Below are positions 1 to 9,254 of a DNA stretch of 64,000 bases, in pieces. How positions within the stretch are numbered: position 1 is the first letter of the stretch; every line of letters starts with the position of its first letter. A program made the translations under genes and the position numbers. The stretch covers positions 62,001 through 126,000 of the forward strand of contig NZ_QSNT01000009.1 in assembly GCF_009498525.1 (NCBI RefSeq). Direction: 5' to 3'. Origin of the DNA: Rhizobium sp. ICMP 5592. GTDB lineage: Bacteria; Pseudomonadota; Alphaproteobacteria; Rhizobiales; Rhizobiaceae. The notes beneath the pieces are model-generated. The model saw only the letters and a list, made by a program, of their open reading frames with translations, ran no database searches and was not told the origin of the DNA.

Positions 1-271
1 CTCCGCGTCCTTCACGGAGGTCCACTGAACCAGCTGATCGACATCAACCTTCTCAGTCTCGATCAGCGCGTCGCAGTAAGCCATCCGGGTGACTTTATCG
101 GGTTCAATCCGGGTTTTGCCCTGTCTCAGCCGTAGTCATAGGCTCATTCAAAAGACAACTCGACGCCACCGCGCACGAACCGCTTAGTCTTCGGCGACTG
201 CCTCAACCGAGATACGCCTGCCTGCTATCCATGCGGTCTGTCGAAAGTGGCGCTGAGTCGAACCAGCCGGA
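1..271. other. Left edge, no confident gene
   Basis: No complete gene is visible. On the minus strand an open frame with an ATG near 84 runs off the left edge (MAYCDALIETEKV...). A second short minus-strand frame ends near position 150 with RFVRGGVELSFE. Both could be ends of genes cut by the window or by recombination. I recognise neither. Confidence 0.3.
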
Positions 272-1228
272 TTACTCGATCCAGCCGTCGAGAGCCTCGT
301 TGAGGGCTGAGAGGTTGGTTGCCAGGCGGGTATTATACTTCTTGTCGAGACCGGCCTGTCGAGCGAGATTGACGAATTGGTTCTCGCCGACAACTAAATC
401 CGCATACGGGACCACAGCACAGAACGCTTGCATATCTCGGAAGTCATTTTCTTCTATAGGCCGGTTCTGCGCTTCGAGTCGAACGGCAATCTCCCGCTCG
501 ACATAGTAGGTCGGCACTTCGTTCATGATTCGGTGGGCATTGCTGCTACCGATGTCTTTAACTTGCTTCCATGACGCGCCAACGTCGTTCGCAATTTTCA
601 GGATGAGAGCCACGTCATCGATCATCATCAAGGCACTATAGATTTTGCGCCTCATCGCCGGTGTCTCGGCCGCGTGCTTCTGACGCCGCTCCTCCACCAT
701 CGCCCGCAAACGCTCGGACCCGGCCGAGAACTGCTTGACTGATTCGGTCCTGACGGCATCCGTCGTTCCGACCAGATACTCGTACAGGCACTCTGCTGGC
801 CGGCTGCGTATCGATTCCACAGCTCGTTCGGATATCGTGGTCTCTTGGCCGACTACGTCCCATTCGGCCGCACCCTCAAAGAACACCGAGGACAAAAACC
901 AGTCGTTTTCGGGCGGGTTGAGTGGGAGTTGCAAAAGACTCGCAATGACTTGCGCGATCTCCTGCTCCCGCCGCCGCCGTCTGCCCCGAAACACGGTCCC
1001 GCGGCTCAGGAAGGCTTGCACCATTGCCAGGTCGCCGCGCCGCTCAGGGTCATTGATTTTGTGTGTTTCGTAGATATTGGTGAAGGTCAGCGGGAGCCGC
1101 AGTCGGCCGGCATCCACCTCCGCGCGGATCCGCCCTGGTAGTGACTGAAGCGCTGGATAATCCTTTGGTCGTTTGACGGCTTGCGCCAATGCTATCCAGT
1201 GATTCTGATCAAGGTAGACCGTATGCAT
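272..1228 (-). CDS. PIN-like domain protein, third gene of a Gabija-like operon
   Basis: Encodes 318 residues. The N-terminus VYLDQNHWIALA places an acidic Asp7 at the end of a first beta strand, as in PIN-fold nucleases. Later acidic positions in IYETH (about residue 54), NDFRDMQ and VPYADLVVGEN near the C-terminus fit the usual spacing of PIN catalytic residues, so a metal-dependent RNase or DNase is plausible. The gene starts 20 bp after the helicase gene and is on the same strand, so it is probably the last gene of a three-gene operon. No strong ribosome binding site is visible before the ATG. No substrate can be inferred. It could instead be an unrelated cargo gene; the PIN assignment rests on motif reading only. 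Confidence 0.6.
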   Translation of the reverse strand: MHTVYLDQNHWIALAQAVKRPKDYPALQSLPGRIRAEVDAGRLRLPLTFTNIYETHKINDPERRGDLAMVQAFLSRGTVFRGRRRRREQEIAQVIASLLQLPLNPPENDWFLSSVFFEGAAEWDVVGQETTISERAVESIRSRPAECLYEYLVGTTDAVRTESVKQFSAGSERLRAMVEERRQKHAAETPAMRRKIYSALMMIDDVALILKIANDVGASWKQVKDIGSSNAHRIMNEVPTYYVEREIAVRLEAQNRPIEENDFRDMQAFCAVVPYADLVVGENQFVNLARQAGLDKKYNTRLATNLSALNEALDGWIE

Positions 1229-1248
1229 CCGTGAGGGTGTCCCGCCGG

Positions 1249-2808
1249 TTAGGGTGATACACTGCCAAGCCCCGTGAACAAAGGGGTCGGCTGTTTGCGG
1301 CAGAGAACTAGGGTCAAAGTCTCGATCGGGCGGCTAAGCGCGACGTACAGTAGCCTGCGTTTGTATGCCGTGTTCGCAAATGAGGTCTTGTCGCAGAGCA
1401 TGACCATAACGTTCTTGCACTCTAGGCCTTTTGCCTTGTGCACGGTGCTCACGCAGCGCTCTGGGGGCCTGTGCGACCCGTGCGTCCGGCTCTGTGAGAG
1501 CACTAAGAAGCCCCGATCGATATCATCGTTCGTTCCAAGCCGGATCGCCTCGTGGTATTCGCGAACAAACAGGATTTTTGTGCCGTCGACGGCTGCATGT
1601 CCGGACTGAACGAGGCTCTTCAGTGCCTGAAGGCAAGCGCTCACTCCCCTGTGGTCCGGCTGGAAACAGATCAGCTTCGCGAGCTTCTGAACCTCCAGAG
1701 GTTTACCCTTGCGGTTTTTGCTGCACCCTTCCGCAATCTCTTTGGCGAATGCGTGCCCATGCGAGGACGCTGTGAAGCCCTTCGTCGTTGCGTACACGAA
1801 CACTAGGAATGCCGCCGCCACCTTGTCAGGGGCGGCTTCGGCGGCCTTGAGCGCTCGAACCAGTTCCTCGAGCGCGTCACGGGTGTGACCTTCCCAGATC
1901 GGATGCTGATGGCCCAGGAAACCACTGATGTTCCGCACAGTCTGCTTGCCCACACCGAGGACAAGGCACCCACCGACGCCCGCCATTCTCTTGGCCACGG
2001 GCGCACGATCCGCCAGTGTCATCTTTAACATCTTCAGGGGTAACTTGGCGGTATTCTCGGCGAATAGAACCGTGAGCCCTTTGGGAAGGGGGGCGGGCAG
2101 ATCGACTGGCGTTCCGTTCGCCAAAGAGGCGCGCGCCTTCAATATCCAGGCCCCAAGCGCGGGCGAGCCCTTGTTCCACCGATGGGGATGATCCAGCTCC
2201 TCGGAGCGCCCTTGTCCCTTTACCTTGAGCCAACGATCCACAATCTTTTGAATCTGCGCGTCCGATTTGTCCGGTCCCTCGCCAAAAATAACCTGCATGG
2301 GATCGCCAAAGATGCGCAGGACCGCCCCCTGCGCATGCAGACAGAAAATGACCGCGTTCTGATCCCCGCTGGTGTCCTGATGCTCATCGCAGACAATCAC
2401 TGCGTAGCGGAGGGCCAACGCTCTGGCAATATTCGGCGCCTGCTCAAGAAGCCGCCGTGTGCGTTTTGCAACCTCGTCAAACCCATTGGGATTGCTCCGA
2501 GCCCATTCCGCGACATCCGCCGGAAGCTGAAGCGCAAGATGATACCCACTGGCGACTTCCGTAATAAAGCTATGGATCGTACGGATTTCCACCCGCCCGG
2601 CCTGCGAAACGGTGCGGCTCGCGATTTCGCTGCGGGCCGCGTGGGTATGCGTGAGAACGAGCAAGCGCCGATTGCCGATTTGGGTCGCAACGTCCCTGCA
2701 GTACTCGGCCGCCTGGTGCGTTTTCCCGCAACCGGCGGGCGCCTCGATCACGACCAATGGGTCACCCGACCTGAGAGCGGCGGCGACTTTCACATCGGAC
2801 CCGCTCAT
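1249..2808 (-). CDS. UvrD-like superfamily 1 helicase, GajB-like (Gabija)
   Basis: Encodes 519 residues from an ATG that overlaps the upstream stop codon as ATGA, implying translational coupling; a GTG two codons earlier is the alternative. Visible SF1A helicase motifs are Walker A APAGCGKT (residues about 23-30), Walker B CDEHQDTS (about 140), motif III FGDPMQVIFG, motif V STVHKAKGLE and motif VI LLYVALSRP. The length is close to GajB (about 500 residues), and the gene directly follows an OLD-family nuclease, the defining arrangement of Gabija anti-phage systems. In Gabija, GajB binds and senses DNA ends and works with the GajA nuclease. That this copy acts against phage is inferred from family and context. 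Confidence 0.8.
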   Translation of the reverse strand: MSGSDVKVAAALRSGDPLVVIEAPAGCGKTHQAAEYCRDVATQIGNRRLLVLTHTHAARSEIASRTVSQAGRVEIRTIHSFITEVASGYHLALQLPADVAEWARSNPNGFDEVAKRTRRLLEQAPNIARALALRYAVIVCDEHQDTSGDQNAVIFCLHAQGAVLRIFGDPMQVIFGEGPDKSDAQIQKIVDRWLKVKGQGRSEELDHPHRWNKGSPALGAWILKARASLANGTPVDLPAPLPKGLTVLFAENTAKLPLKMLKMTLADRAPVAKRMAGVGGCLVLGVGKQTVRNISGFLGHQHPIWEGHTRDALEELVRALKAAEAAPDKVAAAFLVFVYATTKGFTASSHGHAFAKEIAEGCSKNRKGKPLEVQKLAKLICFQPDHRGVSACLQALKSLVQSGHAAVDGTKILFVREYHEAIRLGTNDDIDRGFLVLSQSRTHGSHRPPERCVSTVHKAKGLECKNVMVMLCDKTSFANTAYKRRLLYVALSRPIETLTLVLCRKQPTPLFTGLGSVSP

Positions 2809-4577
2809 GGCCACGAAATGTCGCCCGTATTTAGCGGAGCGTCGCCCGCGAGATGCCTCAAGACGTTGAAGAACGGTAGCATCGTCGGCTCAATTGCCGG
2901 CCACAGCCCCATAGTAAAAACCTTATTCGCCAGTTCCTGGCCGCCCTCCACCGATTTGAACCATTTCTGCGAATGCTTGCCCCAGGCCTTCCTCGTCACG
3001 TCGTCGGGGGCGCCGTCTTTGCTACCGGTTGCGGCGGCCACGATGACGGCACGCAGGCTCGTGCCCGTTGCGGTGCAGGCGGATTCAATGTCGACCTTGT
3101 CTTTCGATTGTATACCCAGCCGGTCCGCGAGCGTCCGGGCACGATCACCCGTCGCGCCGTCCGGATCGGCGAGCAGGTCCCAGAGTTGAGCATTGGGGAC
3201 CTGCGCGATGATGTTCTCCTCGATGCACCCTTGAGCCCACTGCAGGAGTGTGTCGCCCATGCTCGCTTTGACCTTCGCCCAGCTTCCAGTAGATTTGCCG
3301 TCGTTATCGCACAGAGCGGCACAAACGAGCCCGGTGGCGGAAATGGCTTGCAGCAAGGGGAGCATCTTGTCGTCGCCGCCCCCACTGGAGAGGTGAAACC
3401 CGAGTTTACGAGGTGAGTTACTCAGCGCTTTGTCCAGAAAAACATTCAGGAAGCCGACCTCGGTGTCGCCCTCGCCGATAATGGCGACGCGGGCGAGGAA
3501 CATCTCAGGATTGGCAGCTTGGTGTGTCTGGATCTTGGCGCGATCCAATTGCGCCAGCGTACTCTTGGCGTCCAGGTAGTGGAGGGATGCCGCAGAGAAC
3601 GCGTTAAGCGCCACCGAACTGTGCGTGGTGATAAAGCTCTGACCCGGCGAGGCAAGGAGATCATCCGCCAATGCCCGGAGCCGGTACGGCTCAAGGCCCC
3701 GTTCTATTTCGTCTATCAGCGTGATGCGGAATTTTGCATCCATCTGAGATGCGACGGCAAGCGACGCCATCCGCCGCGTGCCCGCGCCCCAACTCGCAAC
3801 TGGGAGGGAGGTGCCGTTTTTGTCCGCCATGAGACCGATTAAGGAGCCGATCGAAATGCCTTGACCGGAAGTCAGCCCGAGCCGATCGCCACGCGGCAGC
3901 CCGCGCTCCTCAAGATCATCGGCCAGTCCCTTGAGAGATGCGGTCTGATCCTCATCCAAGTTCAGATCGAACTGCGCGATCTGCTGGCTGACCTGTGCTT
4001 TAAAATTCGGCTTCGATACCAGACGGTCGAGCGCCGACCCGTGCACCAAGCGTAGGTCCCGATCATTGCGATCATCACCTGAGAGCCGAACAATGCCGAA
4101 TAGGCGACGCAGGCCGGGAGGGAAGGAAGCGAGACTGCCGTCCGGTTGGCCGATCTCCCAGATAACCTCTATACCTTCCGTTCCGCGCGCCCGGACGACA
4201 TATACGGTCTCAAGCACACTGGCTTGGGCAACGCCAGCGGTCAAATCGATATCTGGAATCGACGCTGCGCCGTCCTTCCACTCCCACGGCAGCAGCGCCT
4301 GAGTGGTTTTGGCTTCAAGCTCCATCTCTTCCGGGACGCGGATCGTCGCCTCGATGACGAACTCCGCATCGGTCTCGCGCTCGAAATAGTCTGTCTCCTG
4401 CGCGCCGACGTTGCCGACTGGGCTGAAGAGTAGCGCGATCGCTTCGAGGACGGTCGACTTGCCGGTATCGCCGCCGCCTACGATGAGGTTGACGCCGGAG
4501 GACGGTCGCCAGTCCAACGCTTCGAGCCCCCGATATCTCTCAATCTTCAGGCGTCGGATTTCCGGTTGTCCTGCCAT
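2805..4577 (-). CDS. OLD-family ATP-dependent endonuclease, GajA-like (Gabija)
   Basis: Encodes 590 residues. It has an N-terminal ABC-type ATPase with Walker A VGGGDTGKST about 15 residues after the first strand (RRLKIERYRGLE), Walker B ITLIDEIERGLEP near the middle, and a switch histidine in FITTHSS. A C-terminal TOPRIM domain follows (AIIGEGDTEVGFL, then CAALCDNDGKS). This order and length match GajA and other OLD nucleases, which cut DNA under nucleotide control. The ATG at 4577 was chosen because an AAAGGG site lies about 8 bases before it and because it places the ATPase near the N-terminus; an in-frame ATG at 4595 adds six residues. It is the first gene of the operon with the helicase and the PIN-like gene. 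Confidence 0.82.
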   Translation of the reverse strand: MAGQPEIRRLKIERYRGLEALDWRPSSGVNLIVGGGDTGKSTVLEAIALLFSPVGNVGAQETDYFERETDAEFVIEATIRVPEEMELEAKTTQALLPWEWKDGAASIPDIDLTAGVAQASVLETVYVVRARGTEGIEVIWEIGQPDGSLASFPPGLRRLFGIVRLSGDDRNDRDLRLVHGSALDRLVSKPNFKAQVSQQIAQFDLNLDEDQTASLKGLADDLEERGLPRGDRLGLTSGQGISIGSLIGLMADKNGTSLPVASWGAGTRRMASLAVASQMDAKFRITLIDEIERGLEPYRLRALADDLLASPGQSFITTHSSVALNAFSAASLHYLDAKSTLAQLDRAKIQTHQAANPEMFLARVAIIGEGDTEVGFLNVFLDKALSNSPRKLGFHLSSGGGDDKMLPLLQAISATGLVCAALCDNDGKSTGSWAKVKASMGDTLLQWAQGCIEENIIAQVPNAQLWDLLADPDGATGDRARTLADRLGIQSKDKVDIESACTATGTSLRAVIVAAATGSKDGAPDDVTRKAWGKHSQKWFKSVEGGQELANKVFTMGLWPAIEPTMLPFFNVLRHLAGDAPLNTGDISWP

Positions 4578-4879
4578 TGAGCCGCCCTTTTTCATTATGC
4601 CCTGGGCCGCCCCTCGACCGCCGATGGCCGCACGCGACTCGCTATCTTCCTTTATAGCATCTAGCAGCGATTCAACCCTAAAACGGCCAGCAGAAAGGCA
4701 CCAAGTGTAAAACAGGGCTCTTGTTTAGACCAATAGAGTCTGCGGCAAATTGGACTAAGCGCGGCGGCGCGAGGCAGGGCGGCCCCCGCGAACAACGCTG
4801 TCGAAAATGCATCTCGCCCCAAAGAATTTGCTCACCAGGATCTTTTTCTATAAGGTGAGTGAAAATCGTTGAGGTTGGC
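4578..4879. promoter_or_regulatory. Divergent promoter region with a CTCACC/GGTGAG inverted repeat
   Basis: This 302-bp gap separates the leftward nuclease operon from the rightward XRE-HNH gene and holds no gene I can support. An inverted repeat CTCACC (4831-4836) and GGTGAG (4854-4859) flanks an AT-rich stretch with a TATAAG box just before the XRE-HNH start. It is a plausible operator for the encoded XRE-type protein. No experimental basis is available. Confidence 0.35.
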
Positions 4880-6355
4880 ATGATGATTACCGCTATCGAG
4901 ATTGGTCCGGAGGATGTTCGCGCCGCGCGAGCCCTCCTGCAGTGGTCGCAAGGGGATCTTGCGAAGGGGGCGGCGGTTGGCATTTCGACTATCGCCGAGT
5001 TCGAAAAGGGATCGCGCACGCCGATTGCCAATAACCTCTCCGCTATCCGTCGTGCCCTGGAGGCGGCCGGGGTTCGCTTCACATCCGCAGGCCCGACCAT
5101 TTTTGGCGAGGTGTCGCTCTACGTCATGACCCAAACTGGCGGAACGGAAATGCGCTTCCGATTCAGCCTGGCCGACGCAGCAAGCGTGCAGGAAATAATC
5201 TCTGTGTTCGGCAACGCGGACGGCGCCGACGTCAACATTGACGCCGTGCAGGTCGCGTCGGGAGAGCTCAAAAAGGCTATCAGCGACGTGGTCACGAAGC
5301 ACGGCGCCGCCGTGCCTCCCCTGAATAAGCTTAAGCAGATTGTGGGATCGCTCCAGGACGGCGAGCATTTCCTGTTGCTGCCAGCCCAACCGAATACGAC
5401 GGTCGACAAACTGGAGGTCGAACGCTTCCTGCATCGACTGAATCATCCCGACGATCAGACCAACGACGACTGGGACGAACTATTCGGTGCGCTGCTCGCA
5501 AGCTATGATATTTCGAATCCACGCACGGATCGGCGGACGCTCGTCGGTGCCAATCGAAGCTCGCACTTCTGCCGCTTTTGCGGCCGAACCGCCGAAACCG
5601 GGGCGACATTCAAAAAGGCTGCCCACATCATTCCGACGGCGCTGGGCAACGATCACTTGAAATCCGCCGAGGAGTGTGACGACTGCAACGAATATTTTGG
5701 CCAACATACTGAGCCGTCGCTTATTGCGATGCTCGACATACAACGCGTTTTCCTTGGAACCCAGGGAAGAGGCAAGAATGACGGGCGGCCTGAGCTTCGG
5801 TTCGCTGAAGGTGCCCTTAGCCACGACGGAAGCAAGGTGAACATCAAGTCACGTTCCGTAGCCGTCGACGAAGCCGGAACCTTCACTGTCGATCTGGGGA
5901 AAGGGGCGTCGCTCACGCCTTCAGCGGTCTATCGGGCCCTGGTCAAAATGGTGCTGTCCGTGGTCGCCGATGACCAACTGCCGTTCCTTAAGGAGACGAT
6001 CGACTGGGTCCGGAACAATGCACACGCCGAACGCCGCCTCCCAACTGTCGCAACCGCGACGGTTTTCCTGCCCCCAGACCCGTCAGCTCAGCTGACCATC
6101 TATACGAGGATGCAACCGCACCCCCGGCTTCCCCATATCGTCGGGGAGTTTCGATTGGGCTGCTATATGTACGTCTTCGCGGTGCCGTTTTCGCAACAAG
6201 ACGGCTGGGATTTGATGGGCTTCTTCGACGACGCAGACTTCAGCGGCACGTTCAAACATTACATGGCGACGGCGCAGTGGGCGCACCAAGACCTCAATCG
6301 GCAAATGAAAGTCGTGATGGCGCCGAAACTCAAATTCGTGCGATCGACTTCGTAA
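4880..6355 (+). CDS. XRE-type HTH protein fused to an HNH endonuclease-like domain
   Basis: Encodes 491 residues. The N-terminus (about 10-60) is a helix-turn-helix of the XRE type (ARALLQWSQGDLAKGAAVG, then FEKGSRTP). A middle part of about 130 residues is not recognised. From about residue 230 comes a zinc-binding HNH-like core: CRFCGRT, AHIIPTALGN, then CDDCNEYFGQH. The C-terminal 180 residues are unassigned. The ATG at 4880 has GAGG five bases upstream; a GTG at 4859 is an upstream alternative. A sequence-specific DNA-binding module joined to an HNH nuclease suggests a restriction-like or self-regulating defence protein. It is divergent from the Gabija-like operon, so it could also regulate that operon. 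Confidence 0.65.
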   Translation: MMITAIEIGPEDVRAARALLQWSQGDLAKGAAVGISTIAEFEKGSRTPIANNLSAIRRALEAAGVRFTSAGPTIFGEVSLYVMTQTGGTEMRFRFSLADAASVQEIISVFGNADGADVNIDAVQVASGELKKAISDVVTKHGAAVPPLNKLKQIVGSLQDGEHFLLLPAQPNTTVDKLEVERFLHRLNHPDDQTNDDWDELFGALLASYDISNPRTDRRTLVGANRSSHFCRFCGRTAETGATFKKAAHIIPTALGNDHLKSAEECDDCNEYFGQHTEPSLIAMLDIQRVFLGTQGRGKNDGRPELRFAEGALSHDGSKVNIKSRSVAVDEAGTFTVDLGKGASLTPSAVYRALVKMVLSVVADDQLPFLKETIDWVRNNAHAERRLPTVATATVFLPPDPSAQLTIYTRMQPHPRLPHIVGEFRLGCYMYVFAVPFSQQDGWDLMGFFDDADFSGTFKHYMATAQWAHQDLNRQMKVVMAPKLKFVRSTS

Positions 6356-6414
6356 GCACCGTCGTGCGAGACGGCCGAATTGCATATGCGCTCGGACGGT
6401 GCTTGCCAGAACAC

Positions 6415-6857
6415 ATGGCTCACTGGCACTCATGGAACCAGCGCGACGACTTCATGAAATGGGTTGGTTTCGAAGCAAGCAACATCACATCCTCCCGGAC
6501 CCTGGAGGAAATCGGTGCGCGCCGGATTGAGGTGACGACGAACGATTCAGAGAGCGGCCATATCGCCTCGTGTTTCGAGATGCCGGATTGTCATCAGCAC
6601 CTGGGGATCCGTTCTATGCCGGGGAAGCCCATTTCTACGCCGCGGACATTTGCGTGGCGAAGTTTGACGTCACAAAGGATCTCATGAACGATTACTCCGA
6701 GTGGCAATTCGTTGACGTTACTTGGCTCAAGGTGGGAAGCTGGATGCGGGATGTCCTCGATGTGGCGGCCCAGATCGAGGGGCACCGTCAGCGGTCGATA
6801 AATCGGTTCAGTAATGATCGCGCCCGAAAGGCGGGCGATGAGATCGATCTGGAATGA
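6415..6857 (+). pseudogene. Frameshifted gene of unknown function
   Basis: A coding-like frame begins at the ATG at 6415 (MAHWHSWNQRDDFMKW) and reads to about position 6595. The protein-like reading then continues in a different frame (DPFYAGEAHFYAADICVAKF...) to a stop at 6857. Joined, the two parts would give about 145 residues without a recognisable domain. The change of frame near 6590-6605 is either a real frameshift or a sequencing error. It lies 60 bp after the XRE-HNH gene, on the same strand. Confidence 0.45.
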
Positions 6858-6881
6858 TGCCCAAAGTTTGATCAAATCTAG

Positions 6882-7898
6882 ATGGGTAATAAGATGCTGA
6901 TGTTCCTCGCGGGCGTAATTGAGCAAATGGATCTCGCACTCGAACACATTCAGAAGGGCGGTGTTCATGATGCTCGGTTCGGGCTGATGCTGACCGATAA
7001 CGCCGTCGAGCTGATCCTGCACCAGATCGCGAAAGATCAACACGCTCGATTGAAGGCGTACCCGCATATTGCCGAGAAGTACGGGCACAAGAAGGAACTC
7101 GAAGAGGCTATGGGCCGCTCGTTCGAAGCCAAGCTGAAGTACGCGCGGATGGAGGGTCAGGTCACGGACGAGCAGGCTCGCACGATTACGATCATGCATA
7201 CGTTCCGGAACGAGCTCTACCATCTCGGCCTTCAGTACGAGCCCATTCTGTCGGACCTCTCTCTTTTCTATTTCTCGACCGCGTGCGCCTTCATCGGCGG
7301 CTTCAAGATCCGTGGCTTCAGTTATAGCTGGAGCATAGTCCTGCGTGAGCGAGCACAGAAATATTTCACGAGAGATGGCCGATTTTCTCCCGCTGAGCCT
7401 GATGATTTCCCGAACGCCTGCAGGAAACTTGACGAAGCTTGCCAGCACAAGAAGTCGATTACGATCGCCTGTCTTGCCGATCACATGGATAGCGTGATCA
7501 GCGACTGCGACACCTCCTTAGACATCCTGGCTGACTTGATCTACGACAACCAGCGCAGGACGCGCGACGAAGCCATCATCGACTGCCAGACGTGGCGGCT
7601 TGCCTTCGAGACGGAAGGCACCGAATTTGCGAAAAAGAAGGGCTGGGCGGGAAGGACCATCTTCGATTTCGTCGAATGGCTGGGGCGGAATTATCCATTG
7701 CAGTTCAAGAAAGACCCGATATCGGGTTGGAAAAAACAGGCGCTGCGAATGCGGTCGAATGGGAATCCGCACACCGCTCTGGCAAACTACCAGTCGTTCA
7801 TGACGGTTACCGGATCCATACGGGAAGCTCTTCTCGAAGGCGCAACGCAGGTCGAAGCTGAGATCGATCGTCTCGTTGATGAGCGGCGCGGGAATTAG
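6882..7898 (+). CDS. HEPN-like domain protein
   Basis: Encodes 338 residues. The first 150 residues are helical and carry RNELYH (Arg109 to His114), the RX4-6H catalytic signature of HEPN RNases. It is preceded by a helix with LMLTDNAVELILHQ, typical of the first long HEPN helix. The C-terminal half is not recognised. HEPN proteins usually cleave RNA in toxin-antitoxin, abortive infection or CRISPR-linked roles, but many RX4H proteins are inactive. No nucleotidyltransferase partner gene is adjacent. The preceding pseudogene and the XRE-HNH gene are on the same strand, so it may belong to the same defence-like block. Confidence 0.5.
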   Translation: MGNKMLMFLAGVIEQMDLALEHIQKGGVHDARFGLMLTDNAVELILHQIAKDQHARLKAYPHIAEKYGHKKELEEAMGRSFEAKLKYARMEGQVTDEQARTITIMHTFRNELYHLGLQYEPILSDLSLFYFSTACAFIGGFKIRGFSYSWSIVLRERAQKYFTRDGRFSPAEPDDFPNACRKLDEACQHKKSITIACLADHMDSVISDCDTSLDILADLIYDNQRRTRDEAIIDCQTWRLAFETEGTEFAKKKGWAGRTIFDFVEWLGRNYPLQFKKDPISGWKKQALRMRSNGNPHTALANYQSFMTVTGSIREALLEGATQVEAEIDRLVDERRGN

Positions 7899-8029
7899 GC
7901 TACTGGTATTGCCATCAGAAATACTCAAAACCGGCACGCCTGTCGTTCTATAAAAACCCCCGATAATTGCAATATCAGCCGCTAGAGGACCGTCAAGCCG
8001 ATACGAACGGGCGTCAAACAGTTAGCGGG

Positions 8030-9178
8030 CTACATGATTCCCCACGCCCGAAACCTCCCCCTCCCCGTCATCTCCCTGAGCCCGAGCTCGCCGACGATCC
8101 TGACCGCCGTCTGCGGCGTCACACCGACCTCCTTGACGATCATGCCGGCCGACACCAGCGGCCGCGATATCACCAGCTCGATCAGTTCCGGCAGCTTTGA
8201 CGTTTGGCGCCGGCCGATCAGCCTCCGCTCCACTGCCTGCCGGGCAAGGGTCAGCCGGTCGTGCTCCTTGAAGCCAAGCTCGGCGGTGGCGATCATGCTG
8301 GTGAGAAGCGCCAGCAAACGGGTTTCGCGATCGCGATGCCGGCGGCGATCGACCGGTATGGACTTGAGCCCGAAATTGATCGCGGCCAGATGCGCTCCAG
8401 TCGTCAAGCCAGCCTGACGCAGCATTGATGCTGCCAGCAGCCGGCCGAGCCAGGGTGCATGCTGCAGCACCTCCAAACCATTCCAGGCATCGAGGGCCAC
8501 GATCGCCTGCAGCACCGGTGGAAAACCGTCGAGTTCTCGCAAGACCGCCCGCCATTCGCCGAGCCGCTCGTCTTCGTCCCAATCGAGATCGTAGACGAAC
8601 GGATCCTTGGCCGGAGCCCGGCCGGGCTTCTTCGCTTGCTCGATGGCTGCCTCCGATCGGGCCAGGACTGCATCGATGGCGGCAAACTCGGCGTCGAGCG
8701 GGTTGGCGCCATCATCGCCCTCCCTCTCCTCCCCTTCTCCAGCTGCATTGACATCAGCTTCCATCCCGCCGACCGCCACGGTGCCGTCTGCGGCATGTGA
8801 TGCTGCAGACACGCCGGCGACGAAGTCGTGCCCGCGCAGGCTGCGCAAGCCTTCGGCGCTGAGTGCCCACCCGGGCGGTTGGGCGGCAATCCGGCGGCGG
8901 GTTTTCAGGACGTCGCGGGCGATGGTCAATTCATGAGTCGGGGCGCGGATGTCGGCGCCGGCGTCGTGCAGCACCAGGTCCTCGAGATGCACCAGTTCGC
9001 CGTCGATCCATAGCGACGCGGCTGCGTCGGCAAAATGCGATCGTTCGATCCAGCCTGCGCCGACCGGCGAACGGGCGATGCGCTCGTCGAGACGCGCCAA
9101 AGCCGATCCGGCGTCCGAAATCGGCCGCAGCAGGCTGTTGATGGACAATTTCGACAAATCGTAAGACATTGAAATCAT
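8030..9178 (-). CDS. RHE_PE00001-type protein (DUF1612/HTH)
   Basis: Encodes 382 residues. The sequence matches what I remember of a protein family found next to replication and recombinase genes on rhizobial plasmids: an N-terminal segment with WIERSHFADAAASLWIDGE and LVHLEDLVLHDA, an acidic middle part, and a C-terminal winged-helix-like part (LVSAGMIVKEVGVTPQTAVR). The C-terminal HTH suggests DNA binding, but the function is unknown. It is divergent from the tyrosine recombinase gene, with a palindrome between them. A second ATG nine bases downstream (MSYDLS) could be the true start. Confidence 0.7.
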   Translation of the reverse strand: MISMSYDLSKLSINSLLRPISDAGSALARLDERIARSPVGAGWIERSHFADAAASLWIDGELVHLEDLVLHDAGADIRAPTHELTIARDVLKTRRRIAAQPPGWALSAEGLRSLRGHDFVAGVSAASHAADGTVAVGGMEADVNAAGEGEEREGDDGANPLDAEFAAIDAVLARSEAAIEQAKKPGRAPAKDPFVYDLDWDEDERLGEWRAVLRELDGFPPVLQAIVALDAWNGLEVLQHAPWLGRLLAASMLRQAGLTTGAHLAAINFGLKSIPVDRRRHRDRETRLLALLTSMIATAELGFKEHDRLTLARQAVERRLIGRRQTSKLPELIELVISRPLVSAGMIVKEVGVTPQTAVRIVGELGLREMTGRGRFRAWGIM

Positions 9179-9254
9179 GGTAGATGATTTGCTAAACGAA
9201 CGCTATCTCATAGTTAGAGTTCATTACCGGCTGCTTTTGTTGGAGAGGTGCCTA

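Noticed and set aside
272..4577. Retron, Septu or PARIS assignment of the OLD-helicase pair
   Set aside because: No reverse transcriptase, no HNH partner inside the operon, and no AriB-like gene; the TOPRIM-containing OLD nuclease plus UvrD-like helicase fits Gabija best.
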